A stretch of 43,322 nt of DNA from Candidatus Uhrbacteria bacterium. Lineage in GTDB: Bacteria > Patescibacteriota > Patescibacteriia > UBA9934. Below are positions 33,229-41,434 of the stretch, piece by piece. The notes under the pieces were generated by a model. That model searched no databases. It was not told the origin of the DNA and saw nothing but the letters and a program-made list of their open reading frames with translations. The stretch is from the NCBI GenBank assembly GCA_903848275.1, contig CAINGB010000005.1, positions 1 to 43,322 of the forward strand, given 5' to 3'. A program made the position numbers and the translations under genes. How positions within the stretch are numbered: position 1 is the stretch's first letter; the number at the start of each line of letters is the position of its first letter.

Positions 33229-33741
33229 TCATAAACTAGTCAATGATAAACTAGAATCAAGTAAAGCCAGGTCCTTGTCGATTACTTTCCCCATTTCTCC
33301 ACCATTCTCATGCACAGTAATATTATAGGAATCTAAACCATGACTCAAGTCTTCTAATTGCTTAGGACTTAAATCCTTATATCTATTTAAAACTGTCAAC
33401 AAAAATCCCGTTAATTCCGGTGCAAATTCCTTCGAACGCTCAGTTGGTAAATAATCTTCTAGTCCAGGATCGGCTTTAGCATTTTTAATAATTTGTTGGC
33501 GCCTCACCATGTCAGCAATCAATACTTTGTAGTTATTAACGATTGGTCCCATGGGCAAAGCGGCATACTCAGCATTAGTCAGCTCCCTATCGTTCTCAAA
33601 AATATAGGTAAATTCAAGAAAAAATGCTAATTTATTTAGTTTTTTAATACCCATATTTGGGTTTGAATTATTCAAAATAAAAAGCAAAAGATCTTCTATC
33701 TTCAACGCCGGTTTATTCATATTCTTAACTTCTACCTGCAT
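33229..33741 (-). CDS. Panacea-domain (DUF4065/SocA-like) antitoxin
   Basis: A 170-residue protein (163 if the ATG at 33720 is used). IKKLNKLAFFLEFTYIFENDRELTNAEYAALPMGPIV is the hallmark of the DUF4065/Panacea fold, found in SocA and in PanA antitoxins that neutralise many unrelated toxins. It is first in an operon with the RelE-like gene 21 nt downstream. The -10 element TGATACTAT lies just before the first ATG and would give a leaderless mRNA starting at 33741, which supports that start. It is expected to bind and inhibit the toxin directly. Confidence 0.8.
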   Translation of the reverse strand: MQVEVKNMNKPALKIEDLLLFILNNSNPNMGIKKLNKLAFFLEFTYIFENDRELTNAEYAALPMGPIVNNYKVLIADMVRRQQIIKNAKADPGLEDYLPTERSKEFAPELTGFLLTVLNRYKDLSPKQLEDLSHGLDSYNITVHENGGEMGKVIDKDLALLDSSLSLTSL

Positions 33742-33748
33742 ATTAACA

Positions 33749-33757
33749 ATAGTATCA
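33749..33757 (-). promoter_or_regulatory. Extended -10 promoter for the Panacea gene
   Basis: On the minus strand TGATACTAT, with TACTAT at 33754-33749, ends 7 nt before the ATG at 33741. No clear -35 is seen. It is another case of a -10 close to the start. Confidence 0.4.
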
Positions 33758-33823
33758 CGCCCTTAAGTTAAAATCACTGTCTGAAACTTTTAATGTTATT
33801 GAATACCGTTACATTAAAATATT

Positions 33824-34027
33824 TTACTTAAATAACTTTCTCAACAGCACCACTAAACTAATCGACGTCCGATTAAAAATCCTATTATACAGCGCCTTCC
33901 TAGGATTACTCACCCAGCCCCAACCCATAGGCATTTTAAACCCCAAATTATGCCTTATTATTCTCCGCCAACTCACTCTCGCGGCCAAACTCTTCCGCCA
34001 CGACGGCATACGTATTCCAAAGCGCAT
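33824..34027 (-). CDS. Small basic protein (67 aa), phage-type hypothetical
   Basis: A 67-residue, highly basic frame. Its layout, MRFGIRMPSWRKSLAARVS early, GWGWVSNPRKALYNRIFNRTS late, resembles small conserved proteins of unknown function found with phage and mobile genes. No catalytic motif. The upstream bases lack a strong Shine-Dalgarno and the frame could be decaying. The surrounding sequence is AT-rich. Confidence 0.45.
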   Translation of the reverse strand: MRFGIRMPSWRKSLAARVSWRRIIRHNLGFKMPMGWGWVSNPRKALYNRIFNRTSISLVVLLRKLFK

Positions 34028-34042
34028 ACTTAAAATTGTTAA

Positions 34043-34715
34043 TTAACCCTTATAACAAGTACAGACAGAATATGGATGATTAACACAGTAACCAGTAGTT
34101 GCTATATTCGCCAAAGATAAACCACCTGAAACTGAAACGCTGGGAAAATCTATATATTTTCCTGGTACACCTACAGACAACGAAGCTAAAGGCAATGATG
34201 CAAGTGTGATTGCACTGGGAAAGAATTGAGATGATTGAGCATATTTTGGTGCGAATACAGCAGAACCGAATTGGCAGGCACTCAAACTTTCTTTTTCAAT
34301 TTTTATACCTTCTACTGGAATTACGGTCTTCTTTGTAAATGCATTAATGAACTCACTCAATGTTTGGTAAATTGTAATTTTAAATTTTGATCTTTCACTC
34401 CATTCTTTTTTCAGAAAATCTTTAAAAATAATATCTTGCCCTGACTTTTTTTTCAACAAAATCAAACCAATCTCCATCTACAGAAATAATCGAAATATCA
34501 TCTTTAGTACAATATGTTAATAATATTTCCCATACTAATTCATCACCAATATAATCTTCTTTTTTCCCAGGAGGATTACCCCTCTCCTTACGTACTCTAG
34601 CTAAATTTAAAATTACTTCCGTTTCTGGAGTTTTTTTAGCAAAATCAGATAAAGGGGTAAAATGATCGACTACCAACTGCTTTGCCGATTTTATGTATAA
34701 ATCTTTCACTTTATC
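34043..34715 (-). pseudogene. PIN-like (DUF4935-type) protein, frameshifted and 5'-truncated by an IS
   Basis: Two overlapping frames make one protein. The first (up to 34742, stop 34422) ends ISIISVDGDWFDFVEKK; the second continues KSGQDIIFKDFLKKEWSERS...TIYQTLSEFINAFTKK to 34043. The shift is at an A8 run (T8 at 34446-34453 on the plus strand); seven A's would join them. This DDISIISVDGDWF...TLSEFINAF pattern is that of PIN-like DUF4935 nucleases. The N-terminal catalytic part is missing because the IS left end abuts at 34716. It is probably inactive. Confidence 0.7.
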
Positions 34716-35638
34716 TAGGGTAATACGTAAGTCTGCCACCAATCAGGTTGCAGATTTTATGTTTACTTAGCTACAAAAGAGACTTTTAAGACAGGAATAG
34801 GTAAGTTAGCCACCAATATGGCTAAATATTCTTGTCCGTTTTGTGGTTTTTGTCGTTCGTGGGTAGTTCGAGGTAAGAAACGAAAGTGTAAGCAATGTCG
34901 CCATGAGTTTAGCGACAAGACATATCCCGTTCAGGGGTTTCGTTTAACGAAGCAGACTTGGCAGACTGTCATTGCTACCTTCTTACGTGAACGAACAGGA
35001 CGACGCGTCGCTTCGGAGGCGGATGTAAGCGAGAAGACAGCTCAACGCATGCTGCATCTTCTACGAGAGCTCATGGCGAGTGAGAAGCCAGCTCAGTTCA
35101 TTGGAATCGTTGAGATGGACGAAGCCTACATTGGCGGCCAACGTAAAAATAAACGTTTACGCATTCGTCGAATTCAAGGCAAGAGAGGTCACGGAACAGA
35201 TAAATTGCCCATCGTTGGCCTGTTTTCTAGAGCCTCAGGTCAAGTTTTTGTTGACGTCGAGCCTCGCAAACTCGACGTCGCATATATCTTCAACACCATT
35301 CAAGAACGTGTCATTCCCGGCTCAACGATCTTTACAGATGGCTTTAAGATGTATCGTGGTCTAGCGAAGATTGGCTATGTGCATGAGTTCGTCGACCACG
35401 CTGGAGATGAGTACGTACGAGGTGACGTCCACACCAACAATATAGAGGGTTTCTGGGGCATCATGAAGCGTAAGATGAGCTGTATTGGTGGCATGCGAAG
35501 AGAGCGTCTTCCGTTATTCGTCGGTGAGATAGTTTGGAAATTTAACCATCGAAAACAGTCTCTTGGAGAGCAAGAAGGAGCGCTATTCGCGCTCCTTCTT
35601 AAGTAATAAATTGGTGACTGTTGGTACGTATTACCCTA
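34716..35638 (+). mobile_element. IS1595/ISXO2-type insertion sequence
   Basis: A 923-bp element bounded by inverted repeats TAGGGTAATACGTA (34716-34729) and TACGTATTACCCTA (35625-35638); a further CACCAAT/ATTGGTG pair lies inside each end. One transposase gene fills it. The 8 bp outside each end differ (ACTTTATC and TTTAATAC), so no target duplication is visible. The flanking PIN-like gene is cut at the left end, and the GT2 gene's stop codon lies in the right end. Confidence 0.9.
34818..35606 (+). CDS. ISXO2-like transposase
   Basis: DDE-type transposase of 262 residues, typical of the IS1595 family. The N-terminal zinc ribbon reads CPFCGFCRSWVV...CKQCRHEF. The catalytic core has VEMDEAYIGG (first Asp), STIFTDGFKMYRGL (second Asp), and HTNNIEGFWGIMKRKM (final acidic/Asn position). 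It appears full length and intact, so the element may still be able to move. A helix-turn-helix (ASEADVSEKTAQRML) lies between zinc ribbon and core. Confidence 0.95.
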   Translation: MAKYSCPFCGFCRSWVVRGKKRKCKQCRHEFSDKTYPVQGFRLTKQTWQTVIATFLRERTGRRVASEADVSEKTAQRMLHLLRELMASEKPAQFIGIVEMDEAYIGGQRKNKRLRIRRIQGKRGHGTDKLPIVGLFSRASGQVFVDVEPRKLDVAYIFNTIQERVIPGSTIFTDGFKMYRGLAKIGYVHEFVDHAGDEYVRGDVHTNNIEGFWGIMKRKMSCIGGMRRERLPLFVGEIVWKFNHRKQSLGEQEGALFALLLK

Positions 35639-37339
35639 TTTAATACCTGCAACCTTCGCATATTGCATCCAATCAGCGATTTGTGCGGATGTTTGAGTTA
35701 TAATTTTCTTTAGAATCATTCCTATTTCAGTAGCCGTATAGGCCAGAGCATCCCCTACTTTTATTCGGGTAGATTTACGACTCTCAGCTAAGTTAGTTTC
35801 TAGGTACGTCTTCTCCCATGGTTCTAATTTCGTTACTTGATTCTCACTGTACTCATCTACTATTCTACGTGACAGAGTATACACAGAATCACCCTTCTTA
35901 GCAGTCATAATGTAGTTATCCTTCGGTGATACAGTTTCATTATTTGATGAAGTAACCGGTTGTTTAGAAGTAATAGTATTAGTTTTTTGCGTTACTACAA
36001 TAGATGAGGATGCTATAACATTGTTAGCTGCTACAGATACCGAATGAATTCCGGCTATCAAAAACAAAATAATCAACGCTACAGCTGATGTATAGACAAA
36101 ACCTACCCCCGTCATTGATTTTGTAGGCATGACAACATTATTCTCGTCTGCATCAATACGCGTACCCCACTTTGTTTGCCAAATAGTTAATAGAGCAAAA
36201 ATTCTCGTAGGCACTAAAATGAATACATGAAAAAATGCATACAAAATGAAAAGTAGAAAACCAATATCTCTCGTACGGAATAATCCATAGAATGAACGAA
36301 CAATAGCCACACCCACTAAAATGGAGAAATACAAGACCAAAAGATGCCCGTCACCGATCGTTATTCCTCGTCCGATGACATACGACAAGGCAAAAATTAG
36401 CATGAATGGCATCACGAATTGATGTAAGAGCTCATACAACAAATACGGATGATGCTTTGTAGCATGACGCAAAGTCCACATCATTTCACGGTAAAAACTC
36501 TTATTCCATCGAATTTGCTGACGAATATACTGCGCTACAGTATCTGGTACATAGGTATGAGCTACGGCTTGATTATCGAAAACAACATCATGACCACGCT
36601 CTAAAACTAAATTAGTAAGATGACGATCATCGCCAAATGTACAAGGCTTTCCTAAAAAACGTTGGGATACGTATTGATCTTTTACTTCCTCGATAATACT
36701 ACGACGGTAGGCTGAGAATGGCCCAGAACAACACATCAATACAGAAAAATAACTCTGCGCAGCTCGTTCTTGATGAAATGCTGTCCAATATCTATAACTG
36801 ATTAATTTTGTTAATAAATTTTTGTTCTTATTTTCTACTCGCACGTCTCCCGTTAGTGCACCTATTTTAGAATCCGCAAAACGTTTAGCAATTTCATTCA
36901 AGGAAGTGACTGAGTGCAATATAGTATCCGAATCCAAGGTCACAATTAAATCTCCTTTTGCTATATCAAAACCTATTTTTTGTACATGCCGCTTTCCGAT
37001 GTTGCGGTATGCAAGAATAACCCTAACTTTATCACTCTGATAACGGGAGTAAATTTTTTGCTGTAATAGCTCACGATTAACTGAGCCATCATCAACTACA
37101 ATAATTTCAAAATTATCATAAGTTTGTTTTAATAGAGCATCAAGACAAGCAGATAAAATAGAAGGATCTTCGTTGAAAACTGGAATGATAACTGATACGG
37201 AAAAGCCAGATGCTACTTTTATATTAGAAGTATGTTTCTTTTGTTTAACATGCTCAAGGTGAGCAATAATAATTTGAGAAATAATATGTAATACAGCAAA
37301 AAAACCGTAGATCAAAAAAATGATTGTAATGGCTGACAT
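35636..37339 (-). CDS. Hyaluronan-synthase-like GT2 with LysM-like tail
   Basis: Membrane family-2 glycosyltransferase (567 residues) that probably polymerises and extrudes a polysaccharide. An N-terminal transmembrane segment precedes the GT-A domain: SVIIPVFNEDPS, EIIVVDDGSVN, TLDSDTILHS (DxD), GDDRHLTN, and QQIRWNKSFYRE (QxxRW). Several transmembrane segments follow, then after a Thr/Ser-rich linker a LysM-like segment MTAKKGDSVYTLSRRIV (about 475-535). The stop codon is formed by the first base triplet of the IS end (35636-35638), so the original C-terminus may have been cut. Confidence 0.88.
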   Translation of the reverse strand: MSAITIIFLIYGFFAVLHIISQIIIAHLEHVKQKKHTSNIKVASGFSVSVIIPVFNEDPSILSACLDALLKQTYDNFEIIVVDDGSVNRELLQQKIYSRYQSDKVRVILAYRNIGKRHVQKIGFDIAKGDLIVTLDSDTILHSVTSLNEIAKRFADSKIGALTGDVRVENKNKNLLTKLISYRYWTAFHQERAAQSYFSVLMCCSGPFSAYRRSIIEEVKDQYVSQRFLGKPCTFGDDRHLTNLVLERGHDVVFDNQAVAHTYVPDTVAQYIRQQIRWNKSFYREMMWTLRHATKHHPYLLYELLHQFVMPFMLIFALSYVIGRGITIGDGHLLVLYFSILVGVAIVRSFYGLFRTRDIGFLLFILYAFFHVFILVPTRIFALLTIWQTKWGTRIDADENNVVMPTKSMTGVGFVYTSAVALIILFLIAGIHSVSVAANNVIASSSIVVTQKTNTITSKQPVTSSNNETVSPKDNYIMTAKKGDSVYTLSRRIVDEYSENQVTKLEPWEKTYLETNLAESRKSTRIKVGDALAYTATEIGMILKKIITQTSAQIADWMQYAKVAGIK

Positions 37340-37497
37340 ACTGGAAAATTAGCCTATTTGCTTCTGTAATAAATATCAACAAGGCAAAGCCTAAGTAAAA
37401 TCTATTAAAAAACAGTTAAATTTTTAATGACCAAAGGTTAACACGTTTTATGTCCTTCTACGCTGTGGATAACTTCTTCGCTAATGCTTAACAAATT

Positions 37498-37848
37498 TTA
37501 CAACTCCGTATACTTCACCGCACTCCCCATACTCTTCTCCACCGGATACTTCTCCCCATTCTTCGCCAGTTTGCGCTCGAAGGCGTCACTCAGGTCAATC
37601 CCCAAGTCATGCGTCATGAGGAGTACCCAGTAGAACACGTCCGCTAGTTCGTCCGCCACGTCGGATTTGTGCTCCGCAAGGTACTTGGTCAAAGCGTCGC
37701 CATTCCGCCATTGGAAGTGCTCTAGGACCTCTGTGGCCTCCAGTTGGAGCGAAATAGCGCAGTCCTTGGGATTATGGAATTGCCGCCAATTCCGGGCGTC
37801 GCGAAAGGAGGTGACGAGGGCGGTCAGTTCAGAGATAGATTTAGGCAT
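37498..37848 (-). CDS. MazG-like nucleotide pyrophosphohydrolase
   Basis: A 116-residue enzyme of the MazG/DCTPP (RS21-C6) type, which hydrolyses non-canonical or excess dNTPs to monophosphates. Metal-binding Glu/Asp residues are in SLQLEATEVLEHFQW and VADELADVFYWVLLM, the E-x-x-E and E-x-x-D pair of the family. It lies 4 nt after the RhuM gene and is the last member of the DinD-RhuM-MazG operon. Confidence 0.9.
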   Translation of the reverse strand: MPKSISELTALVTSFRDARNWRQFHNPKDCAISLQLEATEVLEHFQWRNGDALTKYLAEHKSDVADELADVFYWVLLMTHDLGIDLSDAFERKLAKNGEKYPVEKSMGSAVKYTEL

Positions 37849-37852
37849 ACTA

Positions 37853-38890
37853 TTATGGATTTTTCGAGTTTATTCTTAATGCTAAATCAAAATCAGAAAC
37901 GAAAAGTCTATCCTGCGTTTGCCGATACTTCTCAAACTCAGTCAATGCCAGAGCCTCGGCCACCTCGTGCGTCACTTGACCAGCGTTAGCTAGGATCTCT
38001 CGTTCATTAAATTTCAAGAAGGCGTCTAGCTTTACCACCCAGTCGTCCATTCGCATAAGTATTCCGCGCTCAGCCTGAGCTTCTGCGTAGTCCAAATACA
38101 TGGTCACGATTCTATTCAGGTGATCAAGTTCCTTTTCTTGTAAATAATTCTTAGCAATCACTACGTCATGTTCGCGTATTTCTCCTAAAGGTGAGTTCTT
38201 CCAAACAGTTAAACCAAGATTGGGTTTGGCGCTGTCAACCCTATCAACAATGATCTCCGCCGCCGTTTTACCAGTAATCGCAAAATGCAGTTTATTTTGC
38301 ACGGTAGCGAAGAAGCTCTTGGTAATTTCGCTATCTGGTTTATAGTCGGCGCTACACTGGGCGTAGATATCGGTCACTTTCTGATACATGCGCCGTTCGC
38401 TGGAACGAATGTTACGAATACGCGCCAATTGCTCCTCAAAGTAGTCTTTGCCGAAAATGCTGTTAGGGTTCTTCAAACGCTCGTCATCCATGGTAAAACC
38501 CTTAATAATGTATTCACGCAAACGCTCCGTGGCCCACATGCGAAATTGTGTTGCTTGGGCTGAATTTACTCGGTAACCGACGGAAATGATAGCATCTAAA
38601 TTATAGTACTCAATCTTTCGGGTTATCTCTCGCTGCCCTTCCGTTTGAACTTGTGCAATTTTTGCACAAGTTGCCTCTAACAAAAGTTCACCCTCTTTGT
38701 ATATATTTTGTAAATGCTTAGTCACTACGCTTCGTTCAACACCAAAAAGTTCTGCTATTTTAGCTTGTGTGAGCCAAATAGTTTCATCACGCAAAAAAAT
38801 CTCTAATTTTACCTGGCCATTTGGCGTTGTATATAACAAAAACTCAGTAAAGCTATTGTTTGGTACTATTTTTTTTGTTTTTTTAGCCAT
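37853..38890 (-). CDS. RhuM family protein, full length
   Basis: A 345-residue RhuM-type protein. The N-terminal domain contains ETIWLTQAKIAELFGVERSVVTKHLQNIYKEGEL and YYNLDAIISVGYRVNSAQATQFRMWATERLREY, matching the short paralogue at 32490. The C-terminal half (about 150-345) contains SERRMYQKVTDIYAQCSADY and DYAEAQAERGILMRMDDWV, the typical RhuM/Fic-associated helical region. The function is unknown; RhuM was named from Salmonella pathogenicity island 3. An 11-bp palindrome at 38648-38672 is within the coding sequence. Confidence 0.9.
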   Translation of the reverse strand: MAKKTKKIVPNNSFTEFLLYTTPNGQVKLEIFLRDETIWLTQAKIAELFGVERSVVTKHLQNIYKEGELLLEATCAKIAQVQTEGQREITRKIEYYNLDAIISVGYRVNSAQATQFRMWATERLREYIIKGFTMDDERLKNPNSIFGKDYFEEQLARIRNIRSSERRMYQKVTDIYAQCSADYKPDSEITKSFFATVQNKLHFAITGKTAAEIIVDRVDSAKPNLGLTVWKNSPLGEIREHDVVIAKNYLQEKELDHLNRIVTMYLDYAEAQAERGILMRMDDWVVKLDAFLKFNEREILANAGQVTHEVAEALALTEFEKYRQTQDRLFVSDFDLALRINSKNP

Positions 38891-38901
38891 ATATGTAGCT
38901 A

Positions 38902-39729
38902 CTAACCTCGACCTATTTTCTTGCCACTACTTTTCAACGTCTTTTCAACCTTCTTTAAATCCTCCTCGGCTGGCAGATTCTCTGGTTGAATCCCACTTTT
39001 TAGCAGAACCTCACGCACGTTCTGATTATTCTTGATATGCTCAGCGGCAATCGGCTGCTCACCATACAATGCACGTTCTTTCTTCACATTAAAACTAGTA
39101 ATCTCATTCGCCAAATCTTTAGCCTTAATCGTTACCGCCGGCAAGAAGTCAGCCAACGGGCGCTTGGCTGCAATCCCGAGCTTGGCTTTCATCTCCTGAG
39201 TACTATGGCCACCAAACAAAACAGTATCGCCTTTACTCTTAATCCTCGCTAAGCCCATATTGTCGACCCCACGCTCAAACAACACTCCAGATAACTCCCT
39301 ATCTGATTCCGTCAGCTTCTTGCGGGCCTGTAATCGCTCCAGATCCGCCAAACGCTTCACAACCACCTCTTGATTCCTAGTCTGGACTGCGAAGTAAGTT
39401 TGGGCAAAAGCAATTTCGTCTTTCCGTGGGTCGCCATTCTGGGCAATGAGATAACAAGCGTAACGCGTTAGCATAATATCTGCTATTTCTCGATTGCCTC
39501 CCTTCGGTACTGCTATCGATTTGTTGACGTCAACAAAATGATCGTTTATTGGTTGTTTTACATTTTCACAAGCAATTTTTGCCTTGTCCACAATTTTCTC
39601 GAAGTTCCTCCATTCATCATAACCCAACAGAATCTGCAGTTCCCGAGCATACCAAAACTCCACACCGTTATCCTCATGAACACATTCTTCAAAATTCTTG
39701 TGTAAAGTGGTGATAATTTGTGGGTCCAT
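38902..39729 (-). CDS. dinD: DNA-damage-inducible protein D (DinD)
   Basis: A 275-residue DinD homologue. It carries the BRO-N-like opening [51 protein letters not shown], and [14 protein letters not shown], then the DinD-specific [21 protein letters not shown]. In E. coli DinD is an SOS gene that inhibits RecA-mediated strand exchange; the present function is inferred from that. It is the first gene of a minus-strand operon with RhuM (11 nt downstream) and MazG. No clear LexA box was identified in the 97 bp before it. Confidence 0.92.
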   Translation of the reverse strand: MDPQIITTLHKNFEECVHEDNGVEFWYARELQILLGYDEWRNFEKIVDKAKIACENVKQPINDHFVDVNKSIAVPKGGNREIADIMLTRYACYLIAQNGDPRKDEIAFAQTYFAVQTRNQEVVVKRLADLERLQARKKLTESDRELSGVLFERGVDNMGLARIKSKGDTVLFGGHSTQEMKAKLGIAAKRPLADFLPAVTIKAKDLANEITSFNVKKERALYGEQPIAAEHIKNNQNVREVLLKSGIQPENLPAEEDLKKVEKTLKSSGKKIGRG

Positions 39730-39826
39730 AGGATTTTCATTTTATTACAAGGCATCTTATCACATTCTTTTGGCTATTGGACAAAGCTATAATCTAAGCT
39801 ATTCTGTAACCACTAATCTCTATTAT

Positions 39827-40450
39827 ATGAAACCCGAAGCACAGTACCAAGCACTTATAGAGCAAGTTTATACAGCTGACCCACAGGCACTCATTGAACT
39901 TGCCAACCGCATGAATGAGGAAGAAAACGAAGAGGTCGTAGACTTTTTAATCGATGCTTTTGACACCGCCTGTTTATTATACGCCATGGGCGGAACATCT
40001 TCTCCAAGCACCGAGCACGATGACTGGCAACACTTTAAGCTTATAGTAAAATACTACGACCAATACAACGATCATCAGGAAACACTCATTCATAATGAGG
40101 CAGAGTTGATTCAGACAAAATTTGAAATAGGTGTCCTTAAGAACCTGCAACAAAAAAATAATGTTGGTATTGATGCCGACTACATAGCACACTCATTAGA
40201 ACTATTTAATCGCAGAATTGAAATAATAGAGAATAGTAATAGCGAGGAACAGCAACAGTTGAAATTTTGTGAAATTTGGCTCGATGAAGCAAAAAAACAA
40301 CTAGTACATCCAAGATTTTCTTCATTACCAAAAGCGTTGATGGAAGATTTAATCGAGGCTGTGAGTTTTCGCTTATCTGAAAAGGAACATTGCGATGACT
40401 GTCCAACGTGCGTAGGAGATGCTGATGAATTAGATGATTCTGAGGGGTAA
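39827..40450 (+). CDS. Hypothetical acidic protein (207 aa)
   Basis: Not recognised. Started at the ATG at 39827 (MKPEAQYQALIEQV) it has 207 residues, is strongly acidic and mainly helical (ALIELANRMNEEENEEVVDFLIDAF), and ends in CDDCPTCVGDADELDD, a possible metal-binding Cys pair. The frame is open upstream to 39698, but that part overlaps dinD. A TATAAT at 39788-39793 gives a plausible promoter. It is divergent from dinD and upstream of the Fic operator array. AT-rich. The acidic helical character would suit a regulatory or DNA-mimic role, but this is speculation. Confidence 0.7.
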   Translation: MKPEAQYQALIEQVYTADPQALIELANRMNEEENEEVVDFLIDAFDTACLLYAMGGTSSPSTEHDDWQHFKLIVKYYDQYNDHQETLIHNEAELIQTKFEIGVLKNLQQKNNVGIDADYIAHSLELFNRRIEIIENSNSEEQQQLKFCEIWLDEAKKQLVHPRFSSLPKALMEDLIEAVSFRLSEKEHCDDCPTCVGDADELDDSEG

Positions 40451-40457
40451 ACTGACT

Positions 40458-40552
40458 AATAAACGTGAAAAACATCAAATTTTCATAATAATTCACGTTT
40501 ATCTTGACTATAAACGTGAATTATGGTAAAATAACGTTATAATTCACGTTAA
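40458..40552 (+). promoter_or_regulatory. Fic promoter with fourfold operator array
   Basis: TTGACT (40504-40509), 17 nt, TAAAAT (40527-40532) form the promoter. Four copies of a 12-15 bp site surround it: AATAAACGTGAA (40458-40469), TAATTCACGTTTAT (40489-40502), TATAAACGTGAATTAT (40509-40524), ATAATTCACGTTAA (40539-40552), alternating in direction. Sites two and three form a perfect 15-bp inverted repeat across the -35 box. Confidence 0.8.
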
Positions 40553-40600
40553 TTATTTGCTATAGCTAGGCTCAAGTCGTATCTAAAAGAGATTGATAAT

Positions 40601-41434
40601 TTGCGTAAACGCTATTTTTTAGCTTTACCAGGCAAAGAATCGCTCATGAAATTAATTAGTGAAGCTGAGGTTTCGGAACAAGTTTATAACTCAAATGCTA
40701 TTGAGAATAGCACGTTAACCTTGGAAGAGACCGAGAAGATTTTGCTTAAACTTGACCTCGATCGCTATATCAGCGAACGAGAATTATTCGAAGCCAAGAA
40801 TCTGGCACAAGTAACCAGCTACATGGAAGTTCGGGCCCACGAACAGCCACTCAATGAGGACGTGGTGCTCCTGCTCCACAAAATGCTGCTAACGAATATC
40901 CGGACAGATATCGCTGGACGTTTCCGAGGGCCTGACGAGTGGGTTCGTGTTGGTAGTTACATCGCTGCCAATCCAGCCAATATTTACGAGCTTCTGGCTA
41001 ACATGTTTACAGAATATGCCGCTAATCCGCAGCTGCACATCGTTAAACGTCTAGCTAAGTTTCATTTAACCTTTGAACACATCCACCCCTTCATCGACGG
41101 CAATGGCCGCATGGGCCGCACTATGAATAACTACCTTTTACTACGTGACGGTTATGTGCCGCTCACTATTCTTTTCGCTACCCGCGAGTTGTATTACCAG
41201 GCTTTCAAGGAGTTTGATGCGACAGGTTCAACGTCGACTATGGAAGATATCATCGGTTTAGCCCTACGAGAAAGTTACCACAAGCGCTTGGCATATCTTG
41301 AAGGTAAAAAGATTATTACCCTCAATGAATATGGGAAGATAAACGATATCACGCTTTCTGCCCTACTCAATAAAGCCACACGTCAAACTATTGAAGCTTT
41401 TCGCGAGAAAGGGACGTGGAAGATTGGAGTTTAA
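40601..41434 (+). CDS. Fic/DOC family protein (class II)
   Basis: AMPylation-type Fic enzyme of at least 277 residues. The catalytic motif HPFIDGNGRMGR is intact. An inhibitory-helix motif SNAIENS (S-x-x-x-E-N) lies near residue 33, before the catalytic motif, so this is a self-inhibited class II Fic. The C-terminus SALLNKATRQTIEAFREKGTWKIG is a winged-helix-like tail that could bind DNA. There is no ATG: the frame is open back to 40553 and TTG at 40601 is the first usual start, so the N-terminus is uncertain by up to about 15 residues. The 3' end overlaps the convergent ligase gene by 47 bp. Confidence 0.9.
   Translation: MRKRYFLALPGKESLMKLISEAEVSEQVYNSNAIENSTLTLEETEKILLKLDLDRYISERELFEAKNLAQVTSYMEVRAHEQPLNEDVVLLLHKMLLTNIRTDIAGRFRGPDEWVRVGSYIAANPANIYELLANMFTEYAANPQLHIVKRLAKFHLTFEHIHPFIDGNGRMGRTMNNYLLLRDGYVPLTILFATRELYYQAFKEFDATGSTSTMEDIIGLALRESYHKRLAYLEGKKIITLNEYGKINDITLSALLNKATRQTIEAFREKGTWKIGV

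Noticed and set aside
34708-35646. 8-bp target-site duplication around the IS
   Set aside because: ACTTTATC and TTTAATAC do not match, so it is not claimed.
38648-38672. 11-bp palindrome AACTTGTGCAA/TTGCACAAGTT
   Set aside because: It falls in the RhuM coding sequence, in a block (CAKIAQVQ) that looks family-typical, so codon choice explains it.
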